Both the position numbers and the translations under genes were made by a program. Below are positions 10,339 to 21,002 of a DNA stretch of 64,000 bases, piece after piece; position 1 is the stretch's first letter; each line of letters starts with the position of its first letter. This DNA comes from Semisulcospira habei (lineage: Eukaryota; Mollusca; Gastropoda; Semisulcospiridae): positions 217,916,121 to 217,980,120 of the forward strand of contig BTPG01000001.1 in the NCBI GenBank assembly GCA_036245525.1, read 5' to 3'. The notes beneath the pieces are model-generated. The model was given only the letters and a program-made list of their open reading frames with translations, made no database searches and was not told the DNA's origin.

Positions 10339-11430
10339 CCCTTTGAACCCGGCAAACCGCTGTAGCGGTTGGCGGCCTTGTATACCATTCAACCCGGCAA
10401 ACTGCTACACCGGTGTCAGGTGTTTCGTATCGCACGCCCGGTGACGCGCAAGCCTCACTGCGCGTGGTGACCTCGCCCTTCAGACTGACACATCCTGTTT
10501 ACACTCAGTACACGGCCTGACAGTGCACACGTATGTTCGTCTGTGGTATGCTGTCAGTTTTGCGGCACTAGCATGGGAATTATGGTTGGAATGGCGAGTG
10601 GATGTGCAGATATTCGGAGTGATACAATTTTTTGTTTGAAGACATGGTTTCAAAAGCAGATAGCTTTGATGTATTGGGACATGTGTGCCTACCTACCGCA
10701 TGGCAGCATAACCACGTGTTGGCAGTGTCAGCTGGCACGATCGCCGTTTGAGGCACTGACAACGGCAATGACTTACAGCTTGATTCTGATGCTGAATTCG
10801 GAGGTTCTAATTGATATTCCGTTTTTTTTATGCCACACCTTAGTGCACCGGTAGGTGACTCTGTGGGCACCAACAACACACATTGGTCACATGTGTAGTA
10901 TGTGTATAGTCTTTACAACACTGGTACTTCTATCCGATCATGTACGAGACACAACACAGACACACTGATCATCATTCGATGCCGCTTATTACATCTTGTC
11001 TAGACCGTGGATATACCCTATCAGTGGCATCTGTAAATAATGACATCTGGTGACAAGGTAGGGGCCTTACGTTGTATCGGCATGCTGGAAATGCATGGAC
11101 ACTTATGTGTCACACTAACAGACGCCCTATTTAGTGATGCATGTTAAGTACCAGCGACCTGTCACGCACAAAAGACATTTTGTTGTCAAGTTTATTGTCA
11201 CCTGTCACTATTTTTGTCACCAAGCATTACAACACATGTGACACAGTGTGGTCAAATCCATAAAACGGTAGTCCACGGCAAATCTGTACATATATACCTT
11301 TATGGTTATATCTGTTGTAAAGTATTATTTACAAATATTTTACAGTGCTACCCATTTTCAACAGAAATTTCTCAAATAAAGTCAGGGCTGAAGGGTATAT
11401 AGACTTCTTATTTACTCAGGGATGAAAGGG
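10339..11430. mobile_element. Probable piggyBac-like remnant
   Basis: The left end begins CCCTTTGAACCC. The right end, on the opposite strand, begins CCCTTTCATCCC directly inside a TTAA (11431-11434). The left flank reads TAGA where TTAA would be expected, so the duplication is degraded. Inside, one plus-strand frame with stops contains an acidic stretch (DLQLDSDAEFGG, near 10764-10805) of the kind seen at the N-terminus of piggyBac transposases. No DDE core remains. Assignment rests on the ends and this weak coding trace. Confidence 0.45.
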
Positions 11431-11434
11431 TTAA

Positions 11435-12480
11435 GGATGGGAAGAATGGATGTTGTGATGTTTTATATACAACCTTGGTTGAAACCAAAATCAGCAAGGG
11501 TGCAGTTGGTGCTTGACGAAATTCAACTATTTTGTGTACAATATCAATTGCTTTCAAACGCTTAGTGATCAAGAAGATTAAAATTATTTATATGTGTATT
11601 GTGTACATAATCTTCACAATAGTGAAAGAAAATGCTTTTTTTGTATGAGTAAATAACTCATACGAGACGATTTGCAACAAAAACTTACCTGTGAAGACAT
11701 TTTATCGTGCGGCTGCTCTGGTACACAATGTTAGCAAGGATGAATAGCCCGCAAGTGTAAAAATGTAAGAGTAAGTTGCCTAGTTCCGAATTTCTCCCCT
11801 TCAAAAAAGAGTGCATAACATTCTGTTTGCAACAGAACGCACGCGGCATCACTTTTTTTGTGTGTTTTAGTTTTTTTACATTCTGATAGCTAACTAGCCT
11901 GCATCAGGTAGAAATTAATATTTTGGGGTGGTCAATCGTTATTGTGAATATAGACTGACGATTTTTGTTTGTTTGTTGTATCGCTGGTGTATTATTGCAA
12001 CATCGAGCGACGAATGCATCCTGTCAGAAAAATTGATCATATCACGTGTTTTAAACAACACAATTTCAAAACCGAAGTTTATTCGGAGACAACAGATTCT
12101 TGCTGTGCTGCTACAATCAAAAGCAATGCGGTAGGTACAAAATTTTCATGGCTGTTGCCCAATAAATCGGCTTACTGATAACCGTGTCACAAAATCAGCG
12201 GTCACATGTGGCACCGAAAACGCAAAAGAAAATTCATCAATTAATAAAAGTTTTTGCGACATGAAAAAAAATCTCTGCAAAACTTCCACCTTTCATCTGA
12301 AAGAAGCTGTCATTACTTATTAACTTCGACAAGTCTCAGTCTAAAGTACTTTAATCTCGTCTGAAAGTTAGCGGGTGCAGAAAACAGGTCCTCAACAGTA
12401 AATCTGAGCCAAGGCCAAATTCACACATAAAGAACAATGCAATTATAGCTTACAAGTCACACTGCCATTATACATATCAC
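11435..12480. other. Unassigned sequence
   Basis: AT-rich with only short frames and no recognisable repeat family. Confidence 0.5.
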
Positions 12481-12485
12481 ACATA

Positions 12486-13876
12486 TTGTCACTGCCTATT
12501 GCACTCAAAATAAGACTTTGCTATGGATACGAGGGACCTGTGTCACTCTTGTCCTTATTGGACCTGTTCTCGGCGTTTGACACACTCGACCACAACATCC
12601 TTCTGAATAAACTTAGTGTATCTTTTGGTATCCGTGGACGGGTCCTTGACTGGTTCTCCTCATATTTGTCTGACAGGTTCCAACGTGTCATTATACAGAA
12701 TTCTACTTCCACTTCCCTTCTTCTGAGATATGGGCTCAGTTCTCAGACTGGTCTTGTTTTCTATGTACACCCAGCCTGTGTCTGAGGTGATCGCTAGTAA
12801 AGGATGTGAACATCACAAATATGCAGACGACACACAGCTGAAGAAAGGTGCTCCTCTTAATTCTTTCCCTGTGTAACATTTTCAGCGAGTCAGTTCCCTG
12901 CCGACGTAGCAGGGAAAAGGACATATGTTCCCTGGTGACGTACATTTTTGGGGCAGATTGAATTAATTTTCACAGCCTCCCAAGGTAACAACCATAGATA
13001 AATTGGGTATCATTGGAAAGAGCATTAAAAGTATTTTTCAAAACTGCATGTGTTTGTGCATCAGTTTAGTGGGAAGTCGAACCAATTTGATTATTATGCA
13101 ATAGAACAAACATGGCGGAGCAAAAAATGAGAAACGTGGTTTTGGTAGCAACAGTGTAAGCACATGCAACGAAAAACCCAGATTTACTCACCAACATGGC
13201 AGGAAAATGTATTCCACAAGCAAAGAAATCACACACGAGAACTGTCTCTTCTTGAATCACAATATTACGAGCTAAAAATCACTGTTGAAGCCGCGCTCAT
13301 GAGGATCGAATAAGCTCATCATAGGAGACGATCCAAGACACGTTATTGGCTACTTTGGCCTTGTTCCGACACCATCCTACAAGGGCATTCACTTTCAGAT
13401 AACTTAGAAATGGTTGGTGAAACATATTATAGTGGTCGATTCCCTTAGACCGATAGCTGTGCTTCAGGCGATTTTTGTACAAACACAACGCTAGAATACT
13501 AGTGACTTTGTCTATAGACGGCATCGAGCACAACGCTATAACGTAAGTGTTTCGATGGCTAAGGGTTTGTTTGGGCTAACGCTAAACCGGAAGTGATACG
13601 TAGGGAAAGAGTTAAACAGTTCCTGTCTCTTCTGCAGGACATGGAACAGTGTATAGAAGCTGTTAAGGACTGGATGACAGACAACAAGCTACAGCTTAAT
13701 GAAGGGGAAAAAAGATGCCATTGTGGTAGGCACTTGCTCCAGGGTAAGTGTCTCCCATGATGAGTCCTTGATCATTTGTGGACACGACATCCCTCTCAAA
13801 AAAACATGTGAAAAACCTAGGTGTTTACATTGATAATGTCCTGTCCATGAACGATCATGTGTCTCACCTGTGCAGC
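12486..13876 (+). pseudogene. L2/CR1-like LINE reverse transcriptase fragment, split by a TTAA MITE
   Basis: RT palm motifs are legible: LLDLFSAFDTLDHNILLNKL (12556-12615) and WFSSYLSDRFQRV, then the catalytic YADD in HHKYADDTQLKKGAPL up to 12860. After the 751-bp MITE (12861-13611), the reading resumes as KQFLSLLQDMEQCIEAVKDW, then LNEG and, after a frameshift, CGHDIPLKKTC and LGVYIDNVLSMNDHV. Deleting the MITE and one TTAA joins GAPL to KQF in frame, proving the insertion. The 5' part, including the endonuclease, is missing and several frameshifts are present. Confidence 0.85.
12857..13615. mobile_element. TTAA-target MITE, copy 1 (751 bp)
   Basis: Element 12861-13611 is flanked by TTAA on both sides (12857-12860 and 13612-13615). 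The inverted ends are T/CTCTTTCCC and GGGAAAGAG. No transposase is encoded. It is clearly homologous to the copy at 31484-32964. TTAA target duplication is the mark of piggyBac and Kolobok elements; the short CTCTTTCCC end favours a piggyBac-mobilised non-autonomous family, but the parent element is not in the window. Confidence 0.88.
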
Positions 13877-13884
13877 TGAGCTAA

Positions 13885-14770
13885 ATGTTAAATGCCCAAC
13901 AGAAAAGAAAAGTCTTTAAGTGAACTTTGAACTGTGACAATGTGGGCAGATTCCGCAGTTCAATTGGCAGTGAGTTCCACACACTTGGGGCTAAAAAGGT
14001 GAAAGAACGCTCCCCGACAGTCTTCATGTTAAGCTTCGGGATTTAAAAAAAGTTTTTCACTGGAGGAACAGAGGGTACATGATGGCTGATGAACAAACAG
14101 CTTGGCAGAAAGGTACGGCGGGAGAGATCTGTCAAAATGCCAATAAGCGAAAATTGCAATCTTGTACTGGCAGTGGAAAATTTCACGGGCAGCCAGTGCA
14201 GCTACTTTAGCAGAGGCATAACGTGGTCTCTCTTTCTTTTTTTCAAGATGAGACGCGCCACATTGTTCTGAATCATCTGCAAGCCTGAAATCTGGTCTGC
14301 CGGTAAACCTGCCAGTACAGAATCGCAATAATCGAGCCTCAACGTAGTGAATGCATTTACAAGTCTTGAAGCCGCACTTTCTGTGAGATATGGTCTGAGG
14401 GAAGAGATTCTGTGCAACTCAAGGAAACCAGCACGGCAGACGCTACTGATATGATCATGCATGGAGAGCATTGAATCAATCTTCACACCCAGATATTTGA
14501 CACAGTTCTGGAAACGAACGCTGTAGCCACCAATGTTTGCGAACTCACTGTCAATCAGACCAAGGCGAGACTAAGAGCCAACAGGTATGACTTCGGTTTT
14601 GTCAGTGTTAAGCTCAAGTTTGTTGCTAGTCATCCATGACAGGATGTCATCTATACAACACTGTACCCTCATCTTAGTGGAGCTGAAATGGCAAGGCACG
14701 CTACTTTGTGACAATTCATTATCGTCAGCATAGTTGTGAAAATCACACCCATGGGCTCACCGTTTTTCCT
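13885..14770 (-). pseudogene. L2/CR1-like LINE fragment, minus strand
   Basis: Reading leftward from 14770: HNYADDNELSQSSV, then SWMTSNKLELNTDKTEVI, KYLGVKIDSMLSMHDHI, LRLDYCDSVLAGLP and QNNVARLI, ending with a decayed SLKDFSFLLGI-like terminus near 13905. The catalytic YADD box is intact but the frame is broken by stops. The 5' two thirds are missing. It meets the plus-strand fragment tail to tail near 13880. Confidence 0.85.
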
Positions 14771-14962
14771 AGCGAACTGTTAACTGCCTTTTATTCTGAT
14801 TTTGGATTTTATGTGAATGCGTGGAAGTGGATATAAGGTGTTGGAAAGGGATGGGGTGGGTTTAAAGTAGTGTATAATTGTGCGTGTGTCTGAGAGAGAG
14901 TGTGCTGTTGTGCATGCACAGTGAGTCCAGGGTTTTCAAGCAGAACAGCTCTACACAAGAGC

Positions 14963-14963
<1 letters not shown>

Positions 14964-14992
<29 letters not shown>
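14964..14992. repeat. (TTA)n microsatellite
   Basis: About nine TTA/ATT units in a row. Confidence 0.95.
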
Positions 14993-14995
<3 letters not shown>

Positions 14996-16039
14996 ATTCA
15001 GACATAAATACAATTTAACTTTTTGTGAGAGGCTACAACAATCCCTCGATTTTAGGGAATATACAACACTAGACAATAATCCTGAGATAACCAACTCACC
15101 TAACAGAGTCCAGAATCCTAAAGAGTTTGATGTACGACACTTCCAGTGTGCTGCCAGGGTGCACAAGCTGCAAAAATCAAGATTGTGACATAAATAATGG
15201 GTAGATCTATGCGTTTGAGAAAAATAAATACACAGTGATCATTTCCTGAAAATTCTACCCATTAACACTCAACATCCCATACTAAATTATGCCACGTTAG
15301 TTAGCATGATAAGTAGCTGTTGGTAGCACTTTTTGTCAGAAACACTTCTACCAAAAGCACTACTGACACCACAACTAAGGTGGCTACCCCCTCACCCCCC
15401 TGTCAACTTGATTCTTTTCTCTCTTCTGTACAAACCTCTCCCCAAAGCGCCATGAGCATTCTGCCACAGGATGGATATAGGCACTATACAAATGAACACC
15501 ATCATCATCATCATCAGCAGCAGCAGCAGCAAGAACATGACAAAAACAGGATTCCCATTGCTCTATGATGCACAAAATTTCAAGATCACATACTGAAAAT
15601 ATAATGAAGCAGTAGGCAGACACACTAATATTCAGCACATCTACAACTGAGATACTCTATTCTTGCCCAACGTGCGTACTTAAAGGCCGTTCAAATATTA
15701 GTGGCGAGTTGGTAGAAAAAGGGTACTGCATGCTGAACAATTTTAATGGCTATGACATAAACATATACAACTACCTTGAGTTTCTGGTCACCTGGGATGA
15801 GTTGCATGTAATTTTCAATAGCCAGTGCTGTCATAATTCCAATGGCTTTGTTTTGAGCTATTTTTAGCACAATGCAAAAGTCTTGCTGCTAATGCTATGC
15901 AGAGGGACAGTTGGTTGGCAGTTACTGGCCTGGAAAAGATTCCTGAAACTGGGGGCTGCTAAACACAGCTAAAACATTAAAAATAATCCAATTTATGGCC
16001 ACAATCAGAATGGTGAATTAAGTTACCTAACCGACTAGC
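14993..16039. other. Unassigned, with a LINE 3' end at about 15300-15531
   Basis: Around 15460-15531 the sequence reads GGATATAGGCACTATACAAA followed by (CAT)n and (CAG)n trinucleotides. This is the typical 3' end of L2-like elements, with the tail turned into a microsatellite. The rest shows nothing recognisable. Confidence 0.45.
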
Positions 16040-16249
16040 TTGACTGACATTCTCATGAAACCCAATGCAGGAGCTAATGAGAATCTAAAAGAAAAACAGA
16101 TAATAGAGGTAGATACATGGAACACGACGTTTCAGATCAAAGATCCTTCTTCTGGGTGATATGGAAACAACATAGAACAGAAAGAACACATGATAGAAAG
16201 AAAAGACATCATCCTGTATAGAGAAAATTTAGAATGACGTTAACAAATA

Positions 16250-18275
16250 ATCTATCTATCTATCTATATCCCATAGTCTTGACGACCGTTGGGGCACCAC
16301 TGATGACTTGGCAACCAGCTCCCTCCATTCTACTCTGTTCTCTGCCATTCTTAGCCTATCGCCCAGCCTCAGTCCTGTCCACTCTGAGATATTGTCCTCC
16401 CATCTTTTCCTCTGTCTTCCTCTCCTTCGTCCTCCATGCACAGTGCCATGCAGGATTGTTTTGGCAAGCCCTGTTGAACGCGTGACATGCCCATACCACT
16501 TCAGTTTGCGTTTTTTCATAATGGCTAATAGGTTTCATAGGGCCCGATGGCTTGCCTGATTCAGCTTCCCACTTCCTCGTTCGTGATGTGATCTCTGTAT
16601 GAAATGCCAAGCAGCCTTCGAAAACATCTCATTTCAGTGGCTTGTATCCTCCTTTCAAGGTCTACTGTGAGGGTCCATGACTCGCAGGCATACAAGAACA
16701 CCGAGATGACTAAGGAGCGCATCAGTCTGACCTTGGAGCAGAGCGTGATGTTTCTGTCCTTCCATATGGTCTTCAACCTTGTCAGTGCTGTTGTTGTCTG
16801 CGCAATCCTGGACAGTATTTCTTTTTTTGATCCCTCATCGGTCACAATGGCTCCTAAGTATTTGAATTTATTAACTGTTTTTAGTTTTTGGCTTCTAATC
16901 ATGATGTCAGTGCCAATGCCACTGGTGTTATTTGTCATCAGTTTGGTCTTCTCTGCACTGATTTCCATCCCATACACAATGGCTGTACTGTCCAGCTTTT
17001 CCACCAGCTGAGTTAGCTCCTTCTCTGTTCCTGCAAGGCCATCAATGTCGTCCGCAAAGCGCAAGTTCGCGATTGTTCTGCCTCCAATACTGACAGTTCC
17101 TTCATGATCTTTCAGAGCGTCTGTCATGATTCTTTCCAGGAAGATGTTGTAAAGAGTAGGTGAGAGCAAGCAGCCTTGGCTGACTCCGACTGTAGTCCTA
17201 AACAAGTTTCCTATTTTGCGCTAGTGGCCTTGTTGTAAAGGTTTGCTATGACTTTGATCAGGTTGGCATTGATGTTGTAAAGCTTCATGGTGGACCAAAG
17301 GGCTGCATGCCACACCCTGTCAAACGCTTTCTTAAAATCCACAAAGACATGATAGAGGTCTTGCTGGTGCTGGAGGTACCTCTCACATAGAACTCTCACG
17401 TTGAAGATCTGCTCAGTTATGCTGCGCCCTGGTCTGAAGCCTACCTGTTCCTCAGCTATGATTTCCTCTGCCTGTGGCTTCAGCCTGTTCAGTAGGATCT
17501 TTAACATGACTTTGCTTGGGTGGCTTATAAGACTGACTGTGCGATAATTCTGGCATTGATGCAAGTTGCCTTTTTTTGGGAGAGTTATTATAAGCCATTG
17601 GGTCCATGGTGTGGGCCAATCCCCTGACTGCCAGATCTTACTGCAGATTGTTAGTAAGGCGCTTATCATGTCTTCTCCCCCTTCTTGGACTAGCTCTGCA
17701 GGGATGTTTTTTGCTCCTGCTGCCTTCCCTTTTTTCAGCGACTTCACTGCAGCCTCTACTTCTTCTCGGAGGATGGGATAGTTGCCATTGTTGGTCACGG
17801 GTGGGTTGACAAGTATGCCTGGGTCCCCTGTAGCTCGGTGGTTGTACAAATCTGAGCAGTACTCTGTCCATCTCTTCAGCATGTCTTGGTCTTCCGTAAG
17901 ACAGTTCCCTTCGCTATCTTGAATGATCGAGGAGCGTCCTTGTTTTACACTGGTCAGGTCTTTCACCAGCTGGTATGCTTTTTTGCTATTATTTTTGTTC
18001 AGATTTTCTTCTATGTGTTTACACTGATCTTCAATCCACTTATTCTTTGCCTTTTTCATGCTTTTCTTGATATCCTGGTTAATTTCCCTGTATTGTTTAG
18101 CTCCTTCTAACTCCGATTTCTTTTTCTTTAATTTTTTACCCTTGTCACATAGAACAAAGATGTCAGCTGTAACCCAAGGTTTCTTTGCTTGTTGGTGTTT
18201 GCCAAGGATCTCACTGGCTGTTTGGTTTACAGCAGTGTTAAATGTGGGTTGCAGGTTAAAAAATAATAATAAAAA
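16250..18275 (-). mobile_element. RTE-B LINE, 5'-truncated
   Basis: A second RTE-type LINE, minus strand, without endonuclease. Its 3' tail is (TAGA)n, read on the plus strand as ATCTATCTATCT at 16249-16267, and the ORF stop lies inside the tail. Possible flanking duplications read AATGACGTTAACAAATA on the left and AATGACGCAAATA on the right. They match imperfectly, so the right boundary is approximate. Confidence 0.8.
16256..18250 (-). pseudogene. RTE-B reverse transcriptase
   Basis: From the right: a lysine-rich linker, then LKKGKAAGAKNIPAELVQEG, fingers (ITLPKKGNLHQCQNYRTVSL), the motif A block (FVDFKKAFDRVWH near residue 335 of the 17211-18332 frame), a break of a few tens of bases near 17210, then FRTTVGVSQGCLLSP, the catalytic FADD (LRFADDIDGLAG), YLGAIVTDEG, LYACESW and the C-terminal WYGHVTRS and RWEDNI. 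It ends LWDIDR-stop within the TAGA tail. A deletion at 17206-17215 and a further frame change near 16560 inactivate it. The catalytic Asp pair is retained. Confidence 0.88.
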
Positions 18276-18397
18276 AATGACGCAAATACACATGCACAAA
18301 ACACGTAGCACAAAACTTATGTCTACATACATTCACATCACTGCATACATTCACATTTACTCATGCCCGCTGCCGCTCACGCACATGCATACACATA

Positions 18398-18398
<1 letters not shown>

Positions 18399-18438
<40 letters not shown>
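18399..18438. repeat. (CA)n microsatellite
   Basis: About 40 bp of CA repeats between RTE-B and the Penelope coding remnant. Confidence 0.95.
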
Positions 18439-18441
<3 letters not shown>

Positions 18442-18479
18442 TCAGTGCAACGGTAGCAACAAGTATCAACGGTAGCATA

Positions 18480-20055
18480 AAGTATTGGCAGTGAGGTCAA
18501 GTCTGGCACCAACCACCCATCAGTCCGAGCATACATCCCTAGGGGCGAATGTTCAAGCCGCATGGATGGTAAGGTTGGTTAGTTCGGGTTCAATGTCCAC
18601 AGCACTGAGGTGATCATGGACGGCCCCGACGGGCGGGTTATGGGGGACAGGGAAATCTATTGCCTATGGAGTACGACCTGAACACTGATCAATTCAGGCG
18701 CACTCCAACTGTGCCACTTTGATTTACCAGGTGCTTTCAACAGACATGCTATCGACATGGATGGTAAATGCCAAGCCTGTCTGCGAAAAAAGATTCTGAC
18801 ATTTTGCGGTGGATGAAGTTGGCATGTATTTTGCCAAAGGATGCGTATGCTGAAATGTGTGAGGCTATGAGGAGGTTCATTGAAATGACGTCCAACCTGG
18901 TTGTTGTATCCGAGGCGGATTAAACGAACATGCTCCTTGCAGCATTCGGGGAGTGTACGGTATGTCTCCCCCAAATACAACATCTTTGGGCAGTGAGAAC
19001 ATGAGATGACCTAGACAATATCTGATGACTTGCATGTGAAGGATCAGCGGACAGTGAAAGATGACAGGGGTCCAGTGATGACGGGGATGTGTTGATGTAC
19101 AGACATGCTTTGCAGTGTGGTTGCTGACAAGGGTGTGTGCCAGATGACAAGGTGTTAGATGCGCGAAGTGATGTGAACAAGATGATCGCGTAGGTTTGTG
19201 TCGCATTTGTAAGCTACCAGCGGAGGCTCAGGAAATATATCTTTTAATACTGTGTCATTCTGAATGATGTGGAAGTTTCTGAGGAGAATGTTTTTGATGG
19301 GGATGTTGCAAGGATGATACATGATACACAGGACCGGCCGGTCCTCTGCAGCACTGTGAATTTTCTCCTGCAAAGCTTTACTTCTGCTTGTGGCCTCAGC
19401 TTTAGAATGAGTGGTGTTGACGATGTACTGCAGGTATCCCTGATGCGAGAAGAAAGTGGCCATGGTTTGGGTCTGTGTGGTGAAGTCGTCGTCGCTGCTG
19501 CAGATCTGATGGAGTCACAGAAATTGAGAGAATGGGATGCCGTTTTTGGTGGCATCAGGATGGCTTGATGAAACTGCAGGTAAGTGTGGGCATCGGTGGG
19601 CTTGTAGTGGACGGTAGTATGGAGTTTGTCAGTCGGCTTTGGTGGATATTTGGATGTCGAGGAAGGGCACAGACTCCTCGGAAATCTCATGTGTGAATTG
19701 GAGAGATGGATGAAATGATGAGATGAAGTCGATGAACTGTAGTGTTTCAGCCATGCTTCTTGAGGCGAGGCCCTGCAGATGCAGTTGTCGATGTAGCGCT
19801 TGAAGAGGTCTGGCAGTGGTCCTGTGAATTGAGTGAAGATCTTTTCCTCCACATAGCCCAAAAACAGACAGGCATAGGAGGGCCCCATTTTGGTTCCCAT
19901 GGCGACTCCTTTCTTCTGTTTGTAGTGCTGACCCATGAATTGAAAGGAGTTCATGGACAGCACCAGTTCGGCTAAGCGGAGGATGGTTGTGGTGTCGATA
20001 TTCAGATGATGTTTGCAGATGAAATGTTTCAATGCTAGTAGGCCGTACGTACATA
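18480..20055 (-). pseudogene. Penelope-like RT plus GIY-YIG endonuclease
   Basis: RT segment: NSFQFMGQHYKQKKGVAMGT, KMGPSYACLFLGYVEEKIF, then RYIDN, where the catalytic box should read YIDD; the second Asp is replaced by Asn. The GIY-YIG segment reads CSHCPKMLYLGETYRTL, then HVRLIR, GRHFNEPPHSL (18870-18990). Between them is a decayed linker ending in TNLRDHLVHITSR (about 19160-19220). Frame changes occur between the parts, so no full protein is made. Penelope-like elements use the GIY-YIG nuclease for target cleavage. Confidence 0.82.
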
Positions 20056-20084
20056 ATGAGAATCTAGTTTGTACATATCCCAAT

Positions 20085-20138
<54 letters not shown>

Positions 20139-20229
20139 ATGTGTGTGCATGTGTAGAGAGAGAGACCAAAAGCACTCAGACACTGTGACAAGGGGTGGGG
20201 GGGGGGGGGGGGGGAGTGAGCGTGACAAC

Positions 20230-20290
<61 letters not shown>
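20085..20290. repeat. Compound microsatellite: (TG)n, (G)n, (GA)n
   Basis: (TG)n at 20085-20147, a G run at about 20196-20213, and (GA)n at 20233-20288. The open frames over this tract are repeat artefacts. Confidence 0.97.
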
Positions 20291-20292
<2 letters not shown>

Positions 20293-20948
20293 AATGAAAT
20301 GAAATGAAACTTTATTTCCAAGGATAAAAGAATAGGTGTGGACGACCTTTTATCATTCTTGTCCTTGCTACAAACTACACACACAAACATGCACGCTGGC
20401 ATGCACACGCGCTTGCACACACACACATACACACGCTAGTACGTAAATAAGAAGTAGGTCAAACCCCGCTATGGCTCAAACATTGGATTAAAGGCCTGGA
20501 CAAACCTGATATCGATGATGCATGTCCGGGGCCTTCATCCAATGCCCGAGTAAGACGACGCACATTCCTGACCCACGTCTGACTAACATGCATTACACAC
20601 GGTACATGAAATACAACTACATAATAAACACATACAAATACATTGCACACTGTTAAGACTACATTTGTTGAATTGAATGCAAAGCTGTAAGCATAAACGT
20701 CAAGATTATCTAGACGTCTTACTTCCCCCCGACTAACCAAACACACAAATACATGTGCGCAAGAACGCATGCACACACACACACCCACACACACATACGC
20801 ACACACCCGCACAGGCAAATATGCACAAAGCACACTGTTCCGCACACATGCATACACACACGCGCACATACGCTTACATACTTGATAACATTCATTATTC
20901 AGATTTCTGGGCACAAGTTTGCACACACTGTTTTCATGCGAATGCCAT
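20291..20948 (-). pseudogene. L2-M thumb remnant and 3' UTR
   Basis: On the minus strand, DDQLTWHSHENSVCKLVPRN (about 20965-20905) continues the RT thumb broken at 24365. Beyond it only CA-rich microsatellite (20760-20880), UTR-like sequence and the tail AAATAAAGTTTCATTTCATT at 20291-20315 are seen. About 150-200 C-terminal residues expected in this family are missing. Confidence 0.6.
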
Positions 20949-21002
20949 GTCAATTGACGTGTAGCCCGCTCAGAGATAACTCCGCCCACTGACCCAGAGT
21001 TC

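Larger units (their letters stand above)
16040..20055 (-). mobile_element. Penelope-like element, interrupted by RTE-B
   Basis: Minus-strand order: RT (20050 to 19244), linker, GIY-YIG endonuclease (about 18990 to 18640), 3' coding remnant to about 18480, then RTE-B (16250 to about 18275), then the Penelope 3' region (about 16215 to 16040). That last region contains GATCTTTGATCTGAAACGTC, the sequence that in many Penelope-like elements marks the terminal repeat. The 5' end is lost at a (TG)n tract at 20085. Confidence 0.75.

Noticed and set aside
18058..18441. Plus-strand 127-codon frame and similar frames at 17566-18110
   Set aside because: They are antisense shadows of the RTE-B RT and linker, ending in a CA microsatellite.
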